From assembly GCA_944319815.1 (NCBI GenBank), contig CALUEX010000001.1, positions 1 through 64,000 of the forward strand: a stretch of DNA of 64,000 nt. Reading direction: 5' to 3'. A program made the position numbers and the translations under genes. Source of the stretch: an uncultured Prevotella sp. (GTDB taxonomy: Bacteria; Bacteroidota; Bacteroidia; Bacteroidales; Bacteroidaceae). A model generated the notes under the pieces. The model ran no database searches. It worked only from the letters and a program-made list of their open reading frames with translations, and had not been told where the DNA came from. This document shows, piece after piece, positions 1 to 7,255 of the stretch (the first letter of the stretch is position 1; every line of letters starts with the position of its first letter).

Positions 1-53
1 TCCATTGCCCGTTCTCGTGCGAGTTTTATCCTATCTGTTGATAGTCAAATAAA

Positions 54-1562
54 ACCTACCTGATTACAACAAATATACGAATTTTAAAGCAAATCACAAC
101 TAATATTGTCATCGTATCAAACTTTCTTATGATGTTTGTCTAAGCGCAAAGATACGAATTTTAAAGCAAATCACAACGGAAGAAAGTTCGGAGATAAGTT
201 CGGAAGAGATGTTTGTCTAAGCGCAAAGATACGAATTTTAAAGCAAATCACAACGAAGAGAAGAGAAGTTCGTTCGGAAGAGAGGATGTTTGTCTAAGCG
301 CAAAGATACGAATTTTAAAGCAAATCACAACATAATTTCTATCATTGCATTGTATTACTTAGATGTTTGTCTAAGCGCAAAGATACGAATTTTAAAGCAA
401 ATCACAACTACTCGATCATCATTTGTTTTTTTAATGAGATGTTTGTCTAAGCGCAAAGATACGAATTTTAAAGCAAATCACAACGAAGAGAGATAAGTTA
501 GTTCGGAAAGAGAGGATGTTTGTCTAAGCGCAAAGATACGAATTTTAAAGCAAATCACAACCCGAACTTATATCTTTCCGAACTTCTCTCTGATGTTTGT
601 CTAAGCGCAAAGATACGAATTTTAAAGCAAATCACAACAGAGATAAGTTCGGAAAGTTCGGAAGAGAAGATGTTTGTCTAAGCGCAAAGATACGAATTTT
701 AAAGCAAATCACAACAGTTCGGAAAGTTCGGAAATAAGTTCGGAAGATGTTTGTCTAAGCGCAAAGATACGAATTTTAAAGCAAATCACAACTATTTTTT
801 TTATATATATAAATTGATTCTTGATGTTTGTCTAAGCGCAAAGATACGAATTTTAAAGCAAATCACAACATAAGTTCGGAAGAAGATAAGAGAGAAGTTG
901 ATGTTTGTCTAAGCGCAAAGATACGAATTTTAAAGCAAATCACAACTCGTTGTACAGAACATATCTATTATTTCTTGATGTTTGTCTAAGCGCAAAGATA
1001 CGAATTTTAAAGCAAATCACAACACTATCTCTCTTCTTCCGAACTCTTCTTTCGATGTTTGTCTAAGCGCAAAGATACGAATTTTAAAGCAAATCACAAC
1101 CGGAAGAGAGATAAGTTCGGAAAGAAGAGAGATGTTTGTCTAAGCGCAAAGATACGAATTTTAAAGCAAATCACAACGAAGAGAGAGAAGAGATAAGTTC
1201 GGAAGAGGATGTTTGTCTAAGCGCAAAGATACGAATTTTAAAGCAAATCACAACATATTTGCATACGATTTTAAATGTAACGAAGATGTTTGTCTAAGCG
1301 CAAAGATACGAATTTTAAAGCAAATCACAACAGAAAGTCAAGGTTACATATTTTGATGGTGGATGTTTGTCTAAGCGCAAAGATACGAATTTTAAAGCAA
1401 ATCACAACGCAAAGGATGTTCAGTCGCCCAGAGGTTACGATGTTTGTCTAAGCGCAAAGATACGAATTTTAAAGCAAATCACAACGCCTCTAAGGCCGAA
1501 GCGCAAAGCGCGGTTGATGTTTGTCTAAGCGCAAAGATACGGATTTCAAAGCAGACACTGTT
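54..1562 (-). CRISPR. Type II-C-like CRISPR array, 47-nt repeats, 30-nt spacers
   Basis: Eighteen identical 47-nt repeats start at 131, 208, 285, 362, 438, 515, 592, 669, 746, 823, 900, 977, 1054, 1131, 1208, 1285, 1362 and 1439. A decayed repeat sits at each end (about 54-100 and 1516-1562), giving 19 spacers. Spacers are 30 nt except 409-437 (29 nt). On the minus strand the repeat begins GTTGTGATTTGCTTTAAAAT and continues with TATCTTTGCGC; length and start are those of Bacteroidetes Cas9 (II-C) repeats. The minus-strand reading is supported by a tracrRNA at 19128-19217 whose anti-repeat pairs with the first 24 nt of the repeat read that way. The right terminal repeat is intact over its plus-strand first 26 nt and diverges in its last nine; the left one keeps only about its last 25. 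No cas gene lies in the window. Confidence 0.97.
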
Positions 1563-1825
1563 CCCTTTTTCGGGCAAGTTTGTAGTAGTTCGATGCTTGG
1601 CCGTCGCCGCACGTGGGGGAAGTTGCAGGTTCGCTGCGTGCGGACTGCGCCGCCGTCTGTGGCCTTGTGTAGTGCCGTCTGTGGCTTTTTGCCGTGTCGG
1701 TGGTGTCTTTTTGCGGGGTGTTTGGCCATGTGTCGGCAACCGTTTGGCTGCGGGAGCGTTGGCCGGGGTGCGCCGTGCCGCGTGGCGGCGAAGTGGGTGC
1801 TCTTGGCCGTTGCCGGGCGCACACG
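1563..1825. other. Array-flanking GT-rich spacer, no gene seen
   Basis: This stretch lies between the CRISPR array and the marC terminator. It is rich in G and T on the plus strand with recurring TTTTTGC and GCCGTCTGTGGC pieces that resemble the module repeats at 44735-44820 and 58815-58900. In the minus-strand reading of the array it would be the leader side. Open frames here run into the repeats and have no recognisable domain. Confidence 0.5.
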
Positions 1826-1866
1826 TTAAAGGCCGGCAGCCCCGTGGCTGCCGGCCTTTGTCTTTT
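1826..1866 (-). terminator. Strong hairpin terminator of marC
   Basis: A perfect 14-bp stem (1828-1841 with 1846-1859, core GGCCGGCAGCC) with a CCGT loop. The A/T pairs at its base would provide a short U-tract in both directions. It sits 46 bp past the marC stop and separates that gene from the CRISPR array. Confidence 0.85.
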
Positions 1867-1911
1867 CATGGCCCTGCGGCCGTTGCCGCCGCGGCGTGGC
1901 TTGCGCCGGCG

Positions 1912-2568
1912 TCAGTTGGCGGTTGCCGGTACGCCTTCCTTGAGCACGTCTACGAGTATCGGCTTGAGGCCGCCTACGAAGCATTCCACGGCGATGACCA
2001 TCAGCAGGAGGCCCATCAGGCGCATCATGACGTTGTTGCCTGTCTCGCCGAGGAAGCTGAACAGGCGGGTGGACGCGCGCAGGATGTAGTAGGTGAGGAT
2101 GTAGATGAAGGCTATTGAGCCTATCAGTACGCCTTTCATTGCCATGTCGTGGGCGTCGCTCATCAGGACTATGGCGTTGGCTATGGCGCCCGGTCCGCAG
2201 AGCATCGGTATGCCGAGTGGCGTTATTGATATGTCGTTGGCGTAGGTCTTTATTTCGTTGTCCTTCAGCTTCACGTGCGTGTAGCGGGCCTGGAGCATAT
2301 CGTAGCCGATTTTGAAGATGATTACGCCGCCGGCTATTCGGAAGCCGTTGGTCGATATGCCGAAGAACATGAAGATGAACTGCCCGGCGAAGGTGAAGAT
2401 GATTAGGATTAGGAATGCCGTGATGGTGGCGCGCTTCACGATGAAGCGGCGTTCCTTCTCGCTCATGCCTTGTGTCATGGTGAGGAATACGGGCATCGTG
2501 CCGAGTGGGTTGGCGAGGGTGAAGATTGATGTCAGGCACAGCAGTGCGTATGGCAATAGATGTTCCAT
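1912..2568 (-). CDS. marC: MarC family integral membrane protein
   Basis: A 218-aa polytopic inner-membrane protein of the MarC (UPF0056) family. About six hydrophobic segments are visible, arranged as two related halves: an ANPLGTMPVF motif near residue 19 and TPLGIPMLCGPGAI near residue 115, the paired motifs of the family. The biochemical role of MarC proteins is not established; the old link to multiple antibiotic resistance is not supported for the E. coli member. The gene stands alone, with a consensus promoter 53 bp upstream and a strong hairpin downstream. Confidence 0.92.
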   Translation of the reverse strand: MEHLLPYALLCLTSIFTLANPLGTMPVFLTMTQGMSEKERRFIVKRATITAFLILIIFTFAGQFIFMFFGISTNGFRIAGGVIIFKIGYDMLQARYTHVKLKDNEIKTYANDISITPLGIPMLCGPGAIANAIVLMSDAHDMAMKGVLIGSIAFIYILTYYILRASTRLFSFLGETGNNVMMRLMGLLLMVIAVECFVGGLKPILVDVLKEGVPATAN

Positions 2569-2621
2569 GGTCGTTTGGTTTTCAGGTTGTTTTTATGGTT
2601 TTGTTGTTTATTAACGGGGTG

Positions 2622-2652
2622 CAAAGATAGTGCAAGTCGTTTGAAATGCAAA
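2622..2652 (-). promoter_or_regulatory. Bacteroidetes-type promoter of marC
   Basis: On the minus strand TTTG (2649-2652) is followed after exactly 19 nt by TATCTTTG (2622-2629), a full match to the Bacteroidetes -33/-7 consensus. Transcription would start about 50 nt before the marC ATG. Confidence 0.85.
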
Positions 2653-2781
2653 ATAAAAGTGTATGAAACGAGTATTTATTTTCATTTCCGGGGTGTTGCC
2701 CGTGCCGTAGGGGGTGCCGTGGGGTTGGTTAAGTTTTAAGGCGAGTTAGGTATAAGGCTATGCCGGATGCTCCAAGTTGAG

Positions 2782-3017
2782 TCCCGTAAACGCCGATTAA
2801 AACAGGGCATTCGCCCTCAGCCACGCTACCATCCACGTGTAGGGACGCTCGGTCTGAGCGTCCGGGTAATGTCGTAAACATATAGCCGTTGGCATTTCGT
2901 ATGGCATACGTTGGCTGTTTTCATAGTTACCCGGACGCTCAGACCGAGCGTCCCTACCGGTTGGGCGACAACGTGGCGGATGGCGAACGCCGCTTTTTAT
3001 CGGCGTTTACGGGACGG
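2782..3017. repeat. Imperfect 235-bp palindrome with REP-like arms (MITE-like)
   Basis: The two halves are imperfect inverted copies of each other. The ends read GTCCCGTAAACGCCGAT and its complement (about 2782-2800 and 2999-3017). Each half holds a 30-bp copy of a REP-like hairpin (2840-2869 and, inverted, 2927-2956), in which GGACGCTC pairs with GAGCGTCC around a GGTCT loop. A third copy of this hairpin occurs alone at 21658-21689. No open frame is supported. The element fills the gap between marC and the CHAT block. Confidence 0.8.
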
Positions 3018-3131
3018 GACAATGAATGTCGTGCAGCGAATTGCGCTGAACTCACGTTAATGTTTACTGGCTTGCGGCTGCCGTGCGTGTTGCCCGGTGG
3101 CTCGATGTGCCCGTGGCCTGGTGCCCGGTGG
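3018..3131. other. Gap with nothing recognised
   Basis: Sequence between the palindromic element and the end of the beta-barrel gene. No convincing terminator, promoter or gene is seen. Confidence 0.5.
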
Positions 3132-3824
3132 CTAAAAGTTGACTCCGAAGTTCAGCGCGAGGCTGCCGTTGTGTGACGTGTCGAACATATCGTGGCAGAT
3201 GTTCGACAGGCCGATGTCGTAGGATATGTCGAAGTAGAACAGGTCGAACCCGACGCCGCAGCCTACGCGCAGTCCGCCGTCGAACCTCTGGAAGGCGTCG
3301 TCGGAGAACGAGCTGAACGCCTCGCGGCTCTCGAAGTTCTTGATTTTGCCGCCTACGCCGCAGGCCAGGTATCCGCCGAAGAAGGGCTGGATGCTGAAGC
3401 GGCCGTCAACGGAATAGATGTATTTCAGCACTATGGGCAGCTCGATGTAGTTGAGGTCGTAGGTCATCTTCTTGCCGTTCGACAGCCTCTTGCGCCCGCC
3501 TTTCTCGTTGTAGGACAGTCCGGCCTCGATGTATAGCGGCACGTTGCGTGAGAGCGGCAGGCCTACCAGCGCGCCTACGTTAAGTCCCGTCTGCCAGTCG
3601 CCGCCGTCGAGGCGGCTGTCGTCGGAGTTGACGAACGAGAACGACGGCCCTATTCTTATGCCGTAATACATATTGCCGGTGCCCAGGTGGCTGTCGTGCC
3701 GCCCGTAGCCGTAGTCGAGCCGGTCGGTTGACGAGTTGTAGTATCGGCTTTCGCGGTAGCACTGCGCTGACGCCGTTGACAGCATTGCGACAGCGGCCAG
3801 GATGGTGAAGATAATGCGTTTCAT
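3132..3824 (-). CDS. Outer-membrane beta-barrel protein (porin-like, PF13568 type)
   Basis: A 230-aa exported protein. The start at 3824 is chosen because it opens a clear signal peptide (MKRIIFTILAAVAMLSTASA, cleavage before Q); the frame stays open further upstream but that part is not signal-like. The mature part shows alternating amphipathic strands such as MYYGIRIGPSFSFV, IEAGLSYNEKG and ALNFGVNF, ending in Phe as outer-membrane barrels do. This is the small Bacteroidetes porin-like family. It is the last gene of the CHAT block, but has its own promoter 36 bp upstream, so it may be expressed separately. The ligand or role is unknown. Confidence 0.8.
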   Translation of the reverse strand: MKRIIFTILAAVAMLSTASAQCYRESRYYNSSTDRLDYGYGRHDSHLGTGNMYYGIRIGPSFSFVNSDDSRLDGGDWQTGLNVGALVGLPLSRNVPLYIEAGLSYNEKGGRKRLSNGKKMTYDLNYIELPIVLKYIYSVDGRFSIQPFFGGYLACGVGGKIKNFESREAFSSFSDDAFQRFDGGLRVGCGVGFDLFYFDISYDIGLSNICHDMFDTSHNGSLALNFGVNF

Positions 3825-3859
3825 GTGCGTCTGTGTTTCAGTTTGTGACTTTTTGCGTG

Positions 3860-3890
3860 CAAAGGAACGGAAAAATCGCGGCATCGCAAA
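3860..3890 (-). promoter_or_regulatory. Promoter of the beta-barrel gene
   Basis: On the minus strand TTTG (3887-3890), then 19 nt, then TTCCTTTG (3860-3867). The -7 element has one mismatch to TAnnTTTG; the spacing is exact. Confidence 0.6.
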
Positions 3891-3937
3891 GGGGAAAAGC
3901 CTAAAAGGCAAGGGGGAAAACCCTATCGCGGCCGGCT

Positions 3938-6445
3938 TCATGTGCCAAGCCCGTCAATCACGATGAATGCCGCCCAGTATTGCGGGTCGGCGTATGGGCG
4001 TATTGTCTCGGTGCGCGTCTTCTTCGGCCACACCCACCTGCCGAGGCGTCTCACCTGCGGCCGTGACGTGTCGTAGTCTTCCGTCTCCACCGTTATTTGC
4101 TCCGTGTGGCTGCGCAGGGCCTCCCTTGCCGAGGCGAGTGCTTGCCACGGCGCCATGCCCTTGGCCATGTTGGCGTAGAACGAGGTCATCAGCAGTCGCG
4201 TGGCACGGTCGTCAACGTTCCACAGGCTCGCCACGATGGCTGCCGCGCCGGCCTTCTTCAGTCCGCGTTGCAGGCCGAACACGCCGTCCGGCGTGACGGG
4301 CCCGAGCCCCGTCTGGCAGGCCGACAGCGTCACCACGGCGCAGCTGTCGAGCCGCAGCCGGGCAACCTCTGAGGCCAGCAGTATGCCGTCGTCGTAGGCC
4401 TTGAAAGCCGGGTTGACCATGCGGTTGGCCCCGGCCATTATCAGTCCGGCGCGGTTGAGCGATGCGTCCTCGCGCAGGCTGTCGCGGCAGTAGGCCAGGG
4501 GCTCGTCGTCGCCCGCGGCGTCGAGGCAGAAGCCGTGCGTGGCTATGTGGATGACGGCGCGCCCCGCCGCGAGCCGCCCCAGGGCCGTCTCCGTGGCGTG
4601 CGTGCCCTTCAGGCAGAGCGCGCCGGCGCCGCCCGTGCCGCCGAGCATGGCCGCTATGGTGTCGGCCTCGGCCGCCGTCTGCGGCAGGTAGGCATATAGG
4701 CCGCGTGCGGCTGGCGGCAGCCGCAGGCTGTTGAGCACGCGGCTGGCCGTGCGGTCGGGCTTGGCGTCGGCAGTGTGCGTGGTGTCGCAGCTGTCGTAGC
4801 TTAGTCCGCCCATCACCAGCGCGCCGCCGCCCGTGCCCTTGCCGCCGGCCAGCAGCTCGCGCGTGGAGCTTAGCCGGCACAGCCGGGCGCGCGCCTCCGT
4901 GGCGTCGGGCATATTCTCGATGGCCAGCGTGTGCAGCGCACCGTCGGGGGCGAAGTATATTTTGGTGCACGAGGCGAGCAGCCACTTCAGCGGCCCCCAC
5001 ACCATGGCGCTCGCCGCGCTGTCGGCGTAGAGGCTGTTCTTGGCCGTAGACCGCAGCGAAGCCACGGCCTCGCCGACGGTCAGCCCGCCAGCGAGGCGGA
5101 AACCGAGGAGGCTGTCTTCGCTCCATAACGGCACGAAGCTGACGCCACCTCCGTGCCTGAGCACGAGTGCGGCGTAGCGGCGCGAGCCTTTCTTTCCATA
5201 TCTTACGAACTCCACTGCGGCCTCGCCCTTGCCGAGGCGTGCCGCCACGTCGGCCGGCGTGATGCTCATGCCGTCGGCCAGGGCCTTGTATTCGGCCAGC
5301 CGCCCCATCAGCTGCCGCTCGGCGGCGTATGCCCGTGCCTCCAGCTGCGTGCGCCGTTCGGGCGTCAGGCTGTCGGCCCCGGCCCGTGAGCGCAGCGTCT
5401 CGACGAGGGCGAAGAGGCGCGCCGTGGCGGTGTCGCGTGCCGCCGCCGAGCGCACGTCGCGCTCCGTCTGGAGCAGCAGGCTCTTGGAGAACAGCGCGAC
5501 TGAATAGAGCAACGAGGGGTCGGCGTCCTCCGTTTCGTAACATTCGGCGACGAGCGGCTGGCGGCTGTACCAGAAGTCTTGCCGCTGCTTGGCGGTAAGG
5601 AAGGCGAACGTGCGGAGCACGTGGCTGCGCGTCAGCGAGAAGTATTGGCTGAACCATCCGGCAGCCTCGGCCTTGCGGCCGGCGGCCATCAGTATTTCGG
5701 CGCGCTTCCGCGTGCTCGTGGCATAGTCGGGGTGCGCCTTGCCGAGGCGTGCCGCTTGCCACGCCATGCACGAGTCTATGCGCCCAAGGGCTTGCTCCGT
5801 CATGCCTGCGCCGCTCTCGGCCATGGCCATGTTGGCCGCCACGATGCAGCGCGACTGCCCGTCGGGCATGGCCGGGAGCGCCCTTCCCAGCGACGCGGCG
5901 GCCTCGGCATAGAGGCCGAGCGACAGCTCCATGAAGCCCCTGTTGGCATCCAACGTGGCGCGCGTGGCTGCGTCCATGCCGCCGACGGGCGTCTCCCTTA
6001 TGGCGGCCAGGGCCTTGTCGGCCTGGCCTAAGTAGGCGTAGGCCGATGCCAGGTTGAGCCTCCGCGTGGCTTCGCCCACCGGGGCAGGGCTGCCCTCGAG
6101 CAGGTCAACCACGGCTGTGTATTGCCCCAGCAGGAGGTACAGGCCGCTGAGGTTGAGCCGTGCGCGGGCGTCGAGCACGCCGAGGCGCGCCATCTCCTCA
6201 TAGTCGGCCAGCGCGGCGTCGTAGCGTGCGGCGCGCTTGTGGCAGTCGGCCTCGCCGGCCAGGGCGCGCGCCATCCACGAGCGGGGCAGCCCCTCGCGGC
6301 TCCTCACCTCGGCGTAGGCCTCGGCAGCCTCGTCGATGAGGCCCGCCGCCCGCAGCGAGTCGGCCCGCAACAGCTTGGCCACGGTCTGCGCCGTGGCAGC
6401 CGCCGGCATGGCGGCGAGCATCAGCATGATGATGACAATGCGCAT
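3938..6445 (-). CDS. Exported TPR-CHAT caspase-like protease (835 aa)
   Basis: Residues 1-19 form a signal peptide (MRIVIIMLMLAAMPAAATA). About residues 20-270 are helical repeats of TPR type (for example EAAEAYAEVRSREG, YDAALADYEEMARLG, QADKALAAIRETP). The C-terminal half is a CHAT domain (Caspase HetF Associated with TPRs). The catalytic dyad is intact: His637 in HIATHG and Cys710 in LSACQTG, followed by GVFGLQRGLKKAGAAAIVASLWNV with the closing WAAF motif. A basic insertion of about 35 residues lies just before that closing motif and is absent from the 1448-aa sister protein. CHAT domains are caspase-like cysteine proteases; export to the periplasm or surface is inferred from the signal peptide. 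Sixteen bp separate it from the preceding gene, so it is probably co-transcribed. The substrate is unknown. Confidence 0.88.
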   Translation of the reverse strand: MRIVIIMLMLAAMPAAATAQTVAKLLRADSLRAAGLIDEAAEAYAEVRSREGLPRSWMARALAGEADCHKRAARYDAALADYEEMARLGVLDARARLNLSGLYLLLGQYTAVVDLLEGSPAPVGEATRRLNLASAYAYLGQADKALAAIRETPVGGMDAATRATLDANRGFMELSLGLYAEAAASLGRALPAMPDGQSRCIVAANMAMAESGAGMTEQALGRIDSCMAWQAARLGKAHPDYATSTRKRAEILMAAGRKAEAAGWFSQYFSLTRSHVLRTFAFLTAKQRQDFWYSRQPLVAECYETEDADPSLLYSVALFSKSLLLQTERDVRSAAARDTATARLFALVETLRSRAGADSLTPERRTQLEARAYAAERQLMGRLAEYKALADGMSITPADVAARLGKGEAAVEFVRYGKKGSRRYAALVLRHGGGVSFVPLWSEDSLLGFRLAGGLTVGEAVASLRSTAKNSLYADSAASAMVWGPLKWLLASCTKIYFAPDGALHTLAIENMPDATEARARLCRLSSTRELLAGGKGTGGGALVMGGLSYDSCDTTHTADAKPDRTASRVLNSLRLPPAARGLYAYLPQTAAEADTIAAMLGGTGGAGALCLKGTHATETALGRLAAGRAVIHIATHGFCLDAAGDDEPLAYCRDSLREDASLNRAGLIMAGANRMVNPAFKAYDDGILLASEVARLRLDSCAVVTLSACQTGLGPVTPDGVFGLQRGLKKAGAAAIVASLWNVDDRATRLLMTSFYANMAKGMAPWQALASAREALRSHTEQITVETEDYDTSRPQVRRLGRWVWPKKTRTETIRPYADPQYWAAFIVIDGLGT

Positions 6446-6461
6446 GGGGCAGGGAAATTAA

Positions 6462-7085
6462 TCAGTTTGACACTACAATGAAACTGACGGCCTTTGCCGA
6501 CTTGTTCTCTACGGTGACGTTGAGCGCCGAGGGCTTCTCCACCGTCCAGCTCAGGCGGCAGCTCTCCTTGCCCTCCGGGCTTTCGTCGGCCAGCCGCCGC
6601 CCGGAAGCCTTCTCGTCAACGTAGAGGTTGACGCGCCCGCCGTTCTCCGGCACCACGAGCAGCGCCTGTTGGCCTTGGGCCTCCATGGCGTATGTCACGC
6701 TGGCGCCGGGGGCCACGGCCCGGTGGGTGCATCTCAGGGGTGCACGGTTGCCCCTCATCACAATCGGACCGTCAATCTGGATTAGCCCCATGTCGAGGTC
6801 GTGCAGCAGAAGGCTGTCGAGGTATTGCATGGTGTATTGCAGGTGGCCGCGTATGGGTGCGCTGCCGTCCGTGTTGACGGGTTTCAGCGTGAGGTTGCGG
6901 AAAGCGATGACCTCGAGCATCTCCATGCCCTGCATCACGCCCTGCGTAGAGCGTCCGTCAACGGCGGAGCGTATCTGCATACAGGCTTGCTCGGCCTTGT
7001 CGAGCATCTCGTCAACTGTCTGTGCCCCGGCGGCGTTGAACGCCGCGGCGAGGATAAGGATGATAATGGTTCTCATATCTTTCAT
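6462..7085 (-). CDS. Exported protein of unknown function between two CHAT genes
   Basis: A 207-aa protein, not recognised. It opens with a signal peptide (RTIIILILAAAFNAAGA, then QTVDEMLDKAEQA); either Met1 or Met4 could be the start. A helical N-terminal part (residues 22-100) precedes a beta-rich C-terminal part with LNVTVENKSAKAVSFIVVSN at the end, which resembles a small beta-sandwich. It lies 16 bp before the 835-aa CHAT gene, so translation of the two is probably linked; it could be a partner, substrate or inhibitor of the protease. That is inference from position only. Confidence 0.7.
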   Translation of the reverse strand: MKDMRTIIILILAAAFNAAGAQTVDEMLDKAEQACMQIRSAVDGRSTQGVMQGMEMLEVIAFRNLTLKPVNTDGSAPIRGHLQYTMQYLDSLLLHDLDMGLIQIDGPIVMRGNRAPLRCTHRAVAPGASVTYAMEAQGQQALLVVPENGGRVNLYVDEKASGRRLADESPEGKESCRLSWTVEKPSALNVTVENKSAKAVSFIVVSN

Positions 7086-7255
7086 TGTTAAGTTGCGTTT
7101 TGGTTGATGGCTTTTTGCCCTGCCGTTTGCCGTCTTTCGCCGCCTGAAAGGCGGCAGGTTGCAACACGCTGGTTGCCAGGGGGTTAGTTGATGGGGCTGA
7201 TGGGGCTAATAGGGCGGATAAGCCCAATAAGCCATTGGATTTTCCGCTCTTCACT
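7086..7255. repeat. Gap with GGGCTGAT-type and module repeats
   Basis: Contains GGGCTGATGGGGCTAATAGG-like units at about 7187-7235 and a small GCCGCCTGAAAGGCGGC hairpin near 7138-7155. These are copies of dispersed families also found at 11620-11670 and 16966-17141. No gene is seen. Confidence 0.6.

Noticed and set aside
1-63. Short frame open from the left edge to a TGA at 61-63, possibly the end of cas2 or another cas gene
   Set aside because: Only 20 residues are visible and none fits a motif I know, so no gene is called.
290-1829. Open frames beginning MSKRKDTNFKANHN within the array and its right flank
   Set aside because: They are translations of the CRISPR repeat and of the GT-rich flank; no domain, ribosome-binding site or natural start.
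4212-5771. 519-aa frame overlapping the smaller CHAT gene on the same strand
   Set aside because: It is in another reading frame of a GC-rich gene, with Arg/His-rich composition and no domain; the CHAT frame has clear motifs.
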